Source: Bacteroidales bacterium
GTDB taxonomy: Bacteria; Bacteroidota; Bacteroidia; Bacteroidales; Marinilabiliaceae
Length of the DNA stretch: 53,208 bases
Reading direction: 5' to 3'
Assembly (NCBI GenBank): GCA_024401365.1
Contig: JAKSLE010000017.1
Location: 1 to 53,208, forward strand
Shown here piece by piece: positions 41,792 to 51,104 of the stretch. Every line of letters starts with the position of its first letter. The stretch's first letter is position 1. The notes under the pieces were generated by a model. It searched no databases. It was not told where the DNA came from and saw nothing but the letters and a program-made list of their open reading frames with translations. Position numbers and translations under genes: made by a program.

Positions 41792-42382
41792 ATGAACAAT
41801 ACCCCTAAATATTCTATCCCAGCCGACGTAAAGGGTCTTATTTTCGACCTCGATGGTACTTTGCTCAATAGTATGCCCCTCCATTGGCTGGCTTGGCAGA
41901 TCTCTTTTCGCAGATATGACGTCGAGTTGGATTTCGATGAGTTCATGACCCTCGCAGGTAAGGCTAAAGAAAAAATCGCAGCTTACTTCATCGAAAAATT
42001 CCATCTGGAAAATAAAACTAATGCCGAGGATATTTTCAAGGAGAAGGATAGAATAGTATGGGACGAAATAGATAAGGTGGAGCCTATTACACCCGTAGTC
42101 AACGTGGCTAAGGAGTATTTCGGAAAAATCCCAATGTCTATCGGTACAGGCGCCGATCGATACCGAGCCGAACATATGCTCCGAGCTTCTGGATTGCTCC
42201 ATATGTTCCCCGTAATCGTGGCCGCCGACGATGTCTCAAACCATAAGCCGGCTCCAGATACTTTCCTCCGTTGCGCACAACTTATGGGCGTAGCCCCTGA
42301 ACAGTGCCTGGTTTTCGAGGATGCTATCTCAGGCCTCAAAGCAGCCGAAGCCGCCCACATGAAATGGATAAAGGTCGAATAA
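41792..42382 (+). CDS. HAD-superfamily hydrolase, beta-phosphoglucomutase-like
   Basis: A 196-residue subfamily IA HAD enzyme. Motifs: LIFDLDGTLLNSMPLHWLAW (Asp nucleophile and the 'D-x-M-P-L-H' typical of phosphoglucomutase-like members, here N-S-M-P-L-H), MSIGTGADRYRAE (motif II in T-G position), and DDVSNHKPAPDTFLRCA with the catalytic Lys, then VFEDAISGLKAAEAA. It probably acts on a hexose phosphate or is a house-cleaning phosphatase. It starts 8 bp after trkA; its last codons lie inside the terminator stem. Confidence 0.9.
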   Translation: MNNTPKYSIPADVKGLIFDLDGTLLNSMPLHWLAWQISFRRYDVELDFDEFMTLAGKAKEKIAAYFIEKFHLENKTNAEDIFKEKDRIVWDEIDKVEPITPVVNVAKEYFGKIPMSIGTGADRYRAEHMLRASGLLHMFPVIVAADDVSNHKPAPDTFLRCAQLMGVAPEQCLVFEDAISGLKAAEAAHMKWIKVE

Positions 42383-42396
42383 AATCCGACCTTTAT
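42368..42396 (+). terminator. Terminator overlapping the end of the HAD gene
   Basis: ATAAAGGTCG (42368-42377) pairs with CGACCTTTAT (42387-42396); the stop codon sits in the loop. A T-rich stretch follows. Confidence 0.65.
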
Positions 42397-42419
42397 ACCT
42401 TATTATATATATGTATACT

Positions 42420-43250
42420 CTATTTTGCTACTGGCTTCAGGTACCAATTTACAGTCCAGTCTAACGATTCCCCTGGCTTGAGCTCTGTGTAGGCTCCTTG
42501 ACTCTCCAACTCAACGTACGCCTTTCCTTGGTGAACGTAAATCTGTATCTCTGCCTCCCCAGGAGCTGGCTGCGATGCATCAAGGTCTGGGAACTCCTTG
42601 GTCAACTCATAGCCGTTGTTTACATACTTCAACCACCCCTTGCCGTCAGCATTTATCTTTCTGTTCTGACCTTCTACATGGTCTATCTCGTATGTGGCTA
42701 TGCCGTCTTTCTCTACAAATGGCATCAAACCAGCAGGTGTAATGGTCTCCATAGGAGCATCAAAGGTAATCACACCTTCACTGGGTACTCGGGTAATCTC
42801 CCAAGGTGCAACCTTGCGTGGCTCATCTGATTCGTTGATAAGGGTATAGGTAACAATAATGCACTCTCCCTCGCCCTTGGCAAAACGCTTGCGTATGCGC
42901 AATGGTAACTTCTGCGACAACTGGCTGGTCATTACTATGCAGTCGTCTTTTACCTCTACTTCGTATGGCATGGCATCATGCTCTCTTACAGGTGGCCAAT
43001 TCCACTCACTTTGTGGACTGGTCCAAAATGTACTGCCATACATATTTGGAAATTTAATCTGCGACAAAATCTCTGTATCGTCATATTTCAACGAGATAAT
43101 TCTGCCTCCACGCTCCGCAGCTATGCGCATCGACATCTTGCCTGCCGAAAAATCATATATCTGATCTTCATGCAAATCTGGCTCTCTCCATTGAGCCATG
43201 CTTGACGTGCCAAGTAAGGTAGCAACCATCATTCCAACGATTTTCTTCAT
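42420..43250 (-). CDS. Secreted DUF4380 protein, galactose-mutarotase-like fold
   Basis: The start MKKIVGMMVATLLGTSSMAQ gives a 276-residue exported protein with a clean signal peptide; five extra codons upstream are possible. The body is all-beta: ISLKYDDTEILSQ, GSTFWTSPQSEWNWPP, KRFAKGEGECIIVTYTLIN and the C-terminal SLDWTVNWYLKPV. The S-P-Q-x-x-W-x-W-P-P motif and the N-E-S-D repeat are what I recall of DUF4380, which resembles aldose-1-epimerases. A role in sugar processing is plausible, given the neighbouring GH97, but not shown. Confidence 0.82.
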   Translation of the reverse strand: MKKIVGMMVATLLGTSSMAQWREPDLHEDQIYDFSAGKMSMRIAAERGGRIISLKYDDTEILSQIKFPNMYGSTFWTSPQSEWNWPPVREHDAMPYEVEVKDDCIVMTSQLSQKLPLRIRKRFAKGEGECIIVTYTLINESDEPRKVAPWEITRVPSEGVITFDAPMETITPAGLMPFVEKDGIATYEIDHVEGQNRKINADGKGWLKYVNNGYELTKEFPDLDASQPAPGEAEIQIYVHQGKAYVELESQGAYTELKPGESLDWTVNWYLKPVAK

Positions 43251-43507
43251 TTTTACTAGTTTCAATTACGTTTTTGTGCGATTATGAATAATCTCAATTT
43301 TTATGCAATAATAGACAAATATCTCTTTTTTACAAAACGTCTCTCCAAAAAATCATTTTCCTTCTGAACGATATTCAATAATCTTTACATTATCTTGATG
43401 TTTCTTTAGTGTGGCTTTTTAGGTACTTCTCTTAACGCTCTCTTAACACACTATATAGACAGAGACTACCCAGCGACTACACAAAAATCTTAATGTTTCA
43501 TATATTC
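43251..43507. other. AT-rich intergenic stretch between two minus-strand genes
   Basis: A near -7 element (GATATTTG on the minus strand, 43323-43316) could serve the DUF4380 gene. The sequence GACTACCCAGCGACTACAC at 43466 resembles CAGCGACTACCCAC at 35715. No gene is seen. Confidence 0.4.
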
Positions 43508-45705
<2,198 letters not shown>

Positions 45706-45780
45706 ATCTATACCTTAATTGTTGATGCCTCTCAAATTTTATTTGCTCTGTTCCTCGTCCCACAAGTTTTATTTAAACAT

Positions 45781-45788
45781 TATCTTTG
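45781..45788 (+). promoter_or_regulatory. -7 promoter element of the MFS gene
   Basis: TATCTTTG followed by CAC, 27 bp before the ATG at 45816. The upstream -33 region is weak. It excludes the frame start at 45786, which falls inside the element. Confidence 0.55.
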
Positions 45789-45815
45789 CACTCGCAAAAA
45801 AATAAAAATATAGTA

Positions 45816-47084
45816 ATGTCAATCCCTAAATCCATATACGTCCTGGCTCTGGGTCCGTTAACTTTGGGAATATCGGAGTTCGTAATGATGGGTATCCTTC
45901 CCGCTGTCTCCGATTCTCTGGGTGTCTCTTATGCCGAGGCTGGCCATTGTATTACGTCCTACGCTTTGGGTGTCTGCTTCGGAGCTATGCTTCTGCCTGT
46001 GGTACACCGTTTCCCACTGAAAAATATCTTGGTGGCTCTGGGTATGGTCATGCTCTTGGGGGCAGCTTTGTCTTTGACGGCTAATTCCTACGCTTGGCTT
46101 GTCGTGGCTCGCTTTATCTCGGGCTTGCCTCATGGCGCTTACTTCGGCGTGGCGTCTATAGTGGCTGTGCGACTGGCTCCTGAGGGGCGACAGGCGTTCT
46201 GCGTCTCTCTTATGTGCACCGGTATGTCTGTGGCAAATGTGTTGTGCGTACCTCTGGGAACTTTCTTGGCAAATCTTTCTTGGCGTATCCCGTTCTGCCT
46301 CTCTCTGGCAGCTTCGTTGTCTGTCTTGTGGTTCGTTTGGCGCCATGTGCCCGACGTGGGTAGGGTGGAGTCTGCCCGATTCCGCTCTCAGTTCGCTTTC
46401 TTGCGCCACCGCGAGCCTTGGCTAATCCTGATGATGACTATGATGGGTAATTGCGGCATATTTTGCTGGTATAGCTACGTGGGACCGACTTTCCAGGAGG
46501 AGTCTGGATTTTCTGCCAACGCCTTGCCTCTCTTAATGGTGGTAACGGGTCTGGGTATGGTGATAGGTAATCTCTTGGGCGGCCGTTTGTCCGATTCTTT
46601 CCCTCCTGCTCGGGTGGTGATGTCGTTCCAACTTATGGCTGCATCTTTGTTGGTGCTTATCGCTTGTTTTGCTTTCAATCAGTACGCCGTAGTGCCACTC
46701 TCTTTTCTGGTGGCTTTCGCCTTGTTCGCCGTGGGTGGTCCACAGCAGTTGCTTATAATTAAATATTCCGAGGGGGGCGAACTCTTGGGCGGGGCGACTG
46801 TCCAAATAGCTTTTAATCTGGGTAACGCTATAGGCGCTTTTTGCGGTGGCTTGCCTATCGACGCCGGCTATCACGTGGCTTCGTCTGCTTGGGTGGGCGT
46901 ACCTATAGTGCTCCTCGGCGCTTTGGCATCTTTTATTTTTTGCGAGAAAGCCGTAAGCTCTCTTGATTCTCACACTAGCCTCATGCCTATAAAAAAAGAG
47001 ACGCGATCCATTCATCACGTCTCTTTTTTATATCCTTACGCCAACCGCCAAAAGTCAACGTCAAAGTCTAAGTCAAAGTCTTAG
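45816..47084 (+). CDS. MFS exporter (AraJ/sugar-efflux type) with an abnormal C-terminal tail
   Basis: A 422-residue major-facilitator protein with 12 membrane segments; SIPKSIYVLALGPLTLGISEFVMMGILPA (read in parts) at the start, FISGLPHGAYFGVASIVA (motif around segment 4) and GNLLGGRLSD are typical of drug/arabinose-efflux members. The membrane domain ends near IVLLGALASFIFCEKA (about residue 377). The next 45 residues are not family-like: the frame runs through a perfect terminator hairpin (46991-47029) and then a Ser/Lys tail (KSTSKSKSKS) encoded by a short GTCAAAGTCTAA-like tandem repeat. The original stop may have been lost. Exported substrate unknown. Confidence 0.88.
   Translation: MSIPKSIYVLALGPLTLGISEFVMMGILPAVSDSLGVSYAEAGHCITSYALGVCFGAMLLPVVHRFPLKNILVALGMVMLLGAALSLTANSYAWLVVARFISGLPHGAYFGVASIVAVRLAPEGRQAFCVSLMCTGMSVANVLCVPLGTFLANLSWRIPFCLSLAASLSVLWFVWRHVPDVGRVESARFRSQFAFLRHREPWLILMMTMMGNCGIFCWYSYVGPTFQEESGFSANALPLLMVVTGLGMVIGNLLGGRLSDSFPPARVVMSFQLMAASLLVLIACFAFNQYAVVPLSFLVAFALFAVGGPQQLLIIKYSEGGELLGGATVQIAFNLGNAIGAFCGGLPIDAGYHVASSAWVGVPIVLLGALASFIFCEKAVSSLDSHTSLMPIKKETRSIHHVSFLYPYANRQKSTSKSKSKS
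46991..47029 (+). terminator. Terminator hairpin lying inside the MFS reading frame
   Basis: AAAAAAGAGACG pairs with CGTCTCTTTTTT, with GAT/ATC pairing inside the loop. The arrangement, a GC-containing stem flanked by an A run and a T run, is that of a bidirectional terminator. It could also end the convergent gene at 47101. Translation of the MFS frame continues for another 18 codons past it. Confidence 0.75.
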
Positions 47085-47100
47085 TCAGCGCCAAAGCCAA

Positions 47101-47973
47101 CTAATTCCTCCTCTTCGAGAATAGATTGCCACTGCCTTTCCTGAGCTCGTTAATCTCCTTGAGCGATGGAAGTATGTCTTTAATCTTCTCCAACATGTCT
47201 TCTTTCGCACCAGCAAATGAATGCTCCTTGTCCAACATGTCGATAATCGTGATGCGTGGCTCGTCCAAACCGCGAATCTCAATCTTCTTCATGTCGTATG
47301 TGTTAATGTGGTGCGTATTCCACATCTCTTTCGTCAATTCGTGCGTGAATCGGCACAATCTCTCTCGCTTACTTACATAGTCATTGATGTTCCTGTCCGT
47401 AATGTCACACTTCACGTTGTTTATAAGGGTGCGTATTACATTTGGCTCAATGCTCGTAATGGTAAATGTCTCACTTACAGAGTATTTCTCGTTCGGATAC
47501 TTGTGATTCTCTGTGTAGTATGTGCGCGATGTCAACTCCTCGTCTTCTTCTACCATCCTGTCTCGCAACTTCCTAATCCTGTCAAATTGCTCAAAGAATG
47601 TAGATACACGACTGATCTTCCACTCACCCTTGCCATTGAATACAGAAATTGTGATAGGATTCTCATTTATAATCTCACAAACCTCGTCCTTGTTCAAATG
47701 ACGGTTCGCAAAACCATTCTTCAATCTTTGGATGATCGCACGATGCTTACTTGCCTCAAACTCCTCGTCCGACTGATTGGCCTCAAGCAATAGTGTAATG
47801 GTAAGCAGAAGATTGCCAAAGCGTTCAGCGCCAGTTGTCGACGTTATCTGCTTTATTGACCACCCCTCTTGCTTATATATCTTAGTTATATCGTCGTAGT
47901 TGATGTCAATACCTTCGTACGATTCAAGTATCGGCACCTGCTTGACTACAGTTACGAGTCGTTGCTGTATCAT
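47101..47973 (-). CDS. Hypothetical soluble protein, 290 residues
   Basis: I do not recognise a family. There is no signal peptide or membrane segment. The protein has an N-terminal mixed region (VPILESYEGIDINYDDITKI, read in part), a helical middle (EVCEIINENPITISVFNGKG, FFEQFDRIRKLRDRMVEED) and a charged C-terminus (ITIIDMLDKEHSFAGAKEDMLEKI, read in parts; RKGSGNLFSKRRN). It may be a DNA- or RNA-associated protein given the basic tail, but this is a guess. It starts beneath a TATATTTG promoter element with a tandem TTACGTAG repeat in the leader. Confidence 0.7.
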   Translation of the reverse strand: MIQQRLVTVVKQVPILESYEGIDINYDDITKIYKQEGWSIKQITSTTGAERFGNLLLTITLLLEANQSDEEFEASKHRAIIQRLKNGFANRHLNKDEVCEIINENPITISVFNGKGEWKISRVSTFFEQFDRIRKLRDRMVEEDEELTSRTYYTENHKYPNEKYSVSETFTITSIEPNVIRTLINNVKCDITDRNINDYVSKRERLCRFTHELTKEMWNTHHINTYDMKKIEIRGLDEPRITIIDMLDKEHSFAGAKEDMLEKIKDILPSLKEINELRKGSGNLFSKRRN

Positions 47974-47988
47974 CGTGTATATTGAAAA

Positions 47989-48015
47989 TTACGTAGTTAC
48001 GTAGGTGCAAATATA
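47989..48015 (-). promoter_or_regulatory. Promoter element with tandem TTACGTAG repeat
   Basis: TATATTTG on the minus strand (48015-48008) is followed, towards the gene, by two directly repeated 8-mers TTACGTAG TTACGTAG (47989-48004 on the plus strand), each holding the palindrome TACGTA. They lie in or next to the transcription start, where a repressor would act. A run of eight C (48063-48070) sits further upstream. Confidence 0.5.
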
Positions 48016-48088
48016 GTCAAATAATCGTTAATTGCTATTGAAGATGCGATTTTAACATAATGCCCCCCCCTCTAATATCAACGTAAAT

Positions 48089-48106
48089 TAAAAAATTGCG
48101 AGCAAC
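48089..48106 (+). repeat. Third copy of the interspersed AAAAANTGCGAGCAAC motif
   Basis: TTAAAAAATTGCGAGCAACC in a non-coding gap between divergent genes. It is the same 13-base core (TGCGAGCAAC with the A run) found twice at 35681-35752. All copies are in the same orientation. Confidence 0.5.
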
Positions 48107-48152
48107 CTTATACTTCTCCGTATGCAGAAAGGTACTTGCAACTGACTCTTAT

Positions 48153-48183
48153 ATTGCATAATGTCAAACTGTTTTTATATTTG
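48153..48183 (+). promoter_or_regulatory. Promoter of the PspC gene
   Basis: ATTG (48153-48156), 19 bp, then TATATTTG (48176-48183), an exact-spacing Bacteroidota promoter. The start codon at 48233 follows 49 bp later; this excludes the frame start at 48161. Confidence 0.7.
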
Positions 48184-48232
48184 CATTCTGTATTGTAAAT
48201 CTTTTTGTGATACCTATTATATATATAGGCGT

Positions 48233-48688
48233 ATGACCAATAATGAGCAATATGATTATAATGGCGACACTAGTCTCCCAGTAGTCGTGGATCCGGTCCA
48301 GCCACCTCTCCAGGAGGTGAAGAAAAAGTTGTACCGAGATACCGACGACGTCATGATCGGGGGAGTTTGTAGCGGATTGGCTTATCGATTCCACCTGAGC
48401 GTAATGCTCGTGCGAGCATTGACTGTCATCGGCGGATTCTTCGCTATATATATAGTGGCACTGGCTTATTTGGTCATCTGGCTCGTCGTCCCTAAGGCTA
48501 TTACTGTCGCTCAGAAGCTCGAGATGCATGGCTTGCCTCCCGATCCTCAGGTCATCCAACGCTATAAGTCCTATAAGGTGCAGCATGGTTGCTTGTATAG
48601 CGGTATATCTGTCGTCTTCAAGATGTGCCTCTTCTTGAGTTTGATCATTTCGGCATACCTGTTGTTCCGCCATTTTTGGCCAGAGTGA
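48233..48688 (+). CDS. PspC domain membrane protein
   Basis: A 151-residue protein from MTNNEQYDY. The PspC domain is at about residues 30-95: KKLYRDTDDVMIGGVCSGLAYRF, read in parts, then VMLVRALTVIGGFFAIYIVALAYLVIWLVVPKA (read in parts). A second membrane segment near the C-terminus (VVFKMCLFLSLIISAYLLF) follows a cytoplasmic linker. In proteobacteria PspC is part of the phage-shock envelope-stress response; in Bacteroidota the role of stand-alone PspC proteins is not established. The longer frame to 48161 contains only Cys/Tyr-rich residues encoded by the promoter region. Confidence 0.88.
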   Translation: MTNNEQYDYNGDTSLPVVVDPVQPPLQEVKKKLYRDTDDVMIGGVCSGLAYRFHLSVMLVRALTVIGGFFAIYIVALAYLVIWLVVPKAITVAQKLEMHGLPPDPQVIQRYKSYKVQHGCLYSGISVVFKMCLFLSLIISAYLLFRHFWPE

Positions 48689-48739
48689 ATGTTTTTTATC
48701 GAATGTTGCTCAAAATATGCGTCGTTTAATCTTTTTAAC

Positions 48740-48747
48740 TATATTTG
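48740..48747 (+). promoter_or_regulatory. -7 promoter element before the jelly-roll/GH43 pair
   Basis: TATATTTG followed by CAT, 27 bp before the start codon at 48775. No clear -33 box. It probably drives both the 239-residue gene and the GH43 gene. Confidence 0.5.
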
Positions 48748-48774
48748 CATTGTCTAACATCAACAAAATGACAA

Positions 48775-49494
48775 ATGTTTAAATCAATCAAATTACTACT
48801 GTTCTTCCTGATTGCAGCCTCTCCAATGATGGCTCAGGAAGCGTCGACAGCAGCGGGTAACTCGCTAGCAGAGTCGACGTCTGCAAAACCACCTTATTTT
48901 ATCTCTATGGTAGGCGAGTCTTCAGCTCCTGATGCAGAGGGCTTCCTTCGTCGTTGGATGATTCTCGATCCAATTCATAAAGATATTCGTACAAACATCC
49001 TCTTTACTGATTCTTATCTCCGTGCATCTTTCGTAGATACACTCTATTTCAAGGATCAGTTCGCTCTCGTTATGCCTAAGGAGGGTAAAAAGGTAAAGGT
49101 AGGTAAGGAGAATCTTCAGTGGCGCTCCGTTGAGTCTAACGGTTACAACGTACAGCTCCTCCGCTATGCCGAGCAGCAGCTCAAGGTTAAGTACTATGGC
49201 GTACTTTTCTTCGTGGCTACTATCATCGACGCTCCAGAGGATATGGACGTACGCCTCGCTATCGGATCTAACTCAGGTTCTATGTGGTGGCTTAATGGCC
49301 AGGAGGCTCTTATCCTCTCGGGCGACCGCCGTATGGTAATGGATGACGGTATTTCTCAGATCGTTAAGCTCAAGAAGGGTGCTAACATCCTCCGCGGTGC
49401 TATCATCAACGGCCCAGGTATGAGTAACTATTGCGTTCGCTTGCTGAATGCTAAGGGCGAGCCAGTAAAGAATATTGCAGTTAGAACAAAATAA
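48775..49494 (+). CDS. Secreted protein with a jelly-roll (carbohydrate-binding-like) domain
   Basis: A 239-residue protein with a signal peptide (LLLFFLIAASPMMA-Q). The mature part opens with a spacer rich in Ser/Ala, then a domain with YFISMVGESSAPDAEGFLRRW, read in parts. The second half (VRLAIGSNSGSMWWLNGQE, GISQIVKLKKGANIL, NYCVRLLNAKGEPVKNI) has the beta-jelly-roll pattern 'vrl.iGSdsg..vwlNG' and 'v.LkkG.N' seen in domains attached to esterases and glycosidases. It is 13 bp ahead of the GH43 gene, so the two probably work together on the same glycan. I do not know a catalytic role for it. Confidence 0.75.
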   Translation: MFKSIKLLLFFLIAASPMMAQEASTAAGNSLAESTSAKPPYFISMVGESSAPDAEGFLRRWMILDPIHKDIRTNILFTDSYLRASFVDTLYFKDQFALVMPKEGKKVKVGKENLQWRSVESNGYNVQLLRYAEQQLKVKYYGVLFFVATIIDAPEDMDVRLAIGSNSGSMWWLNGQEALILSGDRRMVMDDGISQIVKLKKGANILRGAIINGPGMSNYCVRLLNAKGEPVKNIAVRTK

Positions 49495-49507
49495 TCCACA
49501 GTAAATA

Positions 49508-50947
49508 ATGAAAGAATATATATCATCCCTAGCTGCAACGCTCCTTTTGGCTACCGCAGCTAATGCTCAGGTAGGTGAGCCTTTTATTCACGACCCTGCT
49601 ACTCTCTCTTTCTGCGAGGGTAAGTATTATACTTTCGGTACAGGTGGCGGCGGCCTCGTTTCTGAGGATGGCTGGACTTGGCACAAGGGCCCTAACTGTA
49701 ATTTCCAGCGCGGTGCCGCTCCTGACGTGCTTAAGATCGGCGACCGTTTCCTCGTAGCTTATAGCGCTACTGGTGGTGGCCTCGGCGGTAGCCATAGCGG
49801 CGAGGTTCGTACTATGTGGACTAAGTCTTTCGACCCTCAGTCGCCTAATTATGGTTATACTGATTTTAATGTAGTGGCAACTTCAGTAGATGGCGAGGAT
49901 TGCGATGCTATCGATGCTGGCCTCCTCCTCGATCCTACAACTGGCCGCCTCTGGTGCTCTTATGGTACTTACTTCGGTAATATCCGTATCGTAGAGCTCG
50001 ACCCAGAGACGGGCGCTCGCCTCGCTGGTAACGAGCCTGTAGATATCGCTATCGACTGCGAGGCTACAGATCTTATCTATCGCGATGGCTGGTACTACCT
50101 CCTCGGTACTCATGGTACTTGCTGCGATGGCCCTAACTCTACATATAATATCGTAGTAGGTCGCTCTCGCAACGTTACAGGTCCTTACCTCGATAATATG
50201 GGCCGCGATATGATGAAGGGTGGCGGTAAGATGGTTATCGCAGCTCACGATCGCGTTACAGGCCCTGGCCACTTCGGTCGTACAATCATCGAGGATGGCG
50301 TAGAGGTTATGTCTTGCCACTTCGAGGCTGATTTCGATCGCGGCGGTTATAGCACACTCGGTATCCGCCCTCTCCTCTGGCAGAATGGCTGGCCAGTAGC
50401 AGGTAAGGTTCTTAAGGAGGGTACTTACGAAATTGAGTCTGTTCGCCGTGGTTACGCAGTCGAACTTTCAGTAGATTTCGTTCGCATCAATAGCGGTCGC
50501 CGTATGTTCTGGGGTATCGACCCTGAGCAGTCTAAGAAGGCTATCCCTGATCAGAAGTTGGAGGATGTTATCGGTGGTTGGCCAAAGGGCGATATCATCG
50601 TTCGCGCTTGCGATTATATGTTCCGTCCTAACCAGAAGTGGGTTATCAAGGCTGCTGAGGGTAAGGGTGGCTATCTCGGTGCTCCTTACTATACTATCAT
50701 GATCGAGGGTACAGAGCGCGCTCTCGCTGTAGGCGAGAACGATTCTATCATCGCTGTAGAGAAGTATTCTGGCGCTGATGAGCAGCTCTGGCGTATCGAG
50801 CAACTCATAGATGGTACTTACCGTATCATGCCAAAGGCTCAGGGCGATTCGCAGAAGGTTCTTATGTCAGCAGGCGATAGCCACTTGACTCTCGGAACTT
50901 TCAACGCTAATGACGATAATGTAAAGTGGAACCTAAACCTTCTCTAA
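49508..50947 (+). CDS. GH43 glycosidase (arabinanase-like) with C-terminal ricin-type beta-trefoil
   Basis: A 479-residue exported enzyme (signal peptide ending NAQ). The five-bladed propeller has the GH43 catalytic residues in place: D29 in FIHDPATL (base), D136 in CDAIDAGLL (modulator) and E185 in IDCEATDLI (acid). This fits endo-1,5-alpha-L-arabinanases or related enzymes. Residues from about 365 have three Q-x-W-like motifs (QKWVIKAA, EQLWRIEQ, VKWNLN), characteristic of a ricin-type trefoil that binds sugar. Codon use is strongly biased to CGC, ATC and CTC, suggesting high expression. It follows the jelly-roll gene and ends at a terminator. Confidence 0.88.
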   Translation: MKEYISSLAATLLLATAANAQVGEPFIHDPATLSFCEGKYYTFGTGGGGLVSEDGWTWHKGPNCNFQRGAAPDVLKIGDRFLVAYSATGGGLGGSHSGEVRTMWTKSFDPQSPNYGYTDFNVVATSVDGEDCDAIDAGLLLDPTTGRLWCSYGTYFGNIRIVELDPETGARLAGNEPVDIAIDCEATDLIYRDGWYYLLGTHGTCCDGPNSTYNIVVGRSRNVTGPYLDNMGRDMMKGGGKMVIAAHDRVTGPGHFGRTIIEDGVEVMSCHFEADFDRGGYSTLGIRPLLWQNGWPVAGKVLKEGTYEIESVRRGYAVELSVDFVRINSGRRMFWGIDPEQSKKAIPDQKLEDVIGGWPKGDIIVRACDYMFRPNQKWVIKAAEGKGGYLGAPYYTIMIEGTERALAVGENDSIIAVEKYSGADEQLWRIEQLIDGTYRIMPKAQGDSQKVLMSAGDSHLTLGTFNANDDNVKWNLNLL

Positions 50948-50975
50948 TGGTTTAGTAACACAGAATCACAGCTAT

Positions 50976-51005
50976 AAGGGGATGTGCTGTTAGGCGCATC
51001 CCCTT
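50976..51005 (+). terminator. Terminator after GH43
   Basis: AAGGGGATGTGC (50976-50987) pairs with GCGCATCCCCTT (50994-51005), one T-G wobble, followed by TCTTGTTC. Confidence 0.75.
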
Positions 51006-51051
51006 TCTTGTTCTCGGCATTCGCCTTGTGGCGCGTTTTTTGTAAATAGTG

Positions 51052-51081
51052 TTTGCCTAATCATTATTATATGTACCTTTG
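51052..51081 (+). promoter_or_regulatory. Promoter of the DUF4139 gene
   Basis: TTTG (51052-51055), 18 bp, then TACCTTTG (51074-51081), 23 bp before the ATG at 51105. A near-consensus pair. Confidence 0.7.
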
Positions 51082-51104
51082 AATATCACATAATTTTTGA
51101 GCTC

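Noticed and set aside
46533-47018. Minus-strand frames opposite the MFS gene
   Set aside because: No family resemblance, rich in His, Arg and Gln as expected for antisense of membrane-protein codons.
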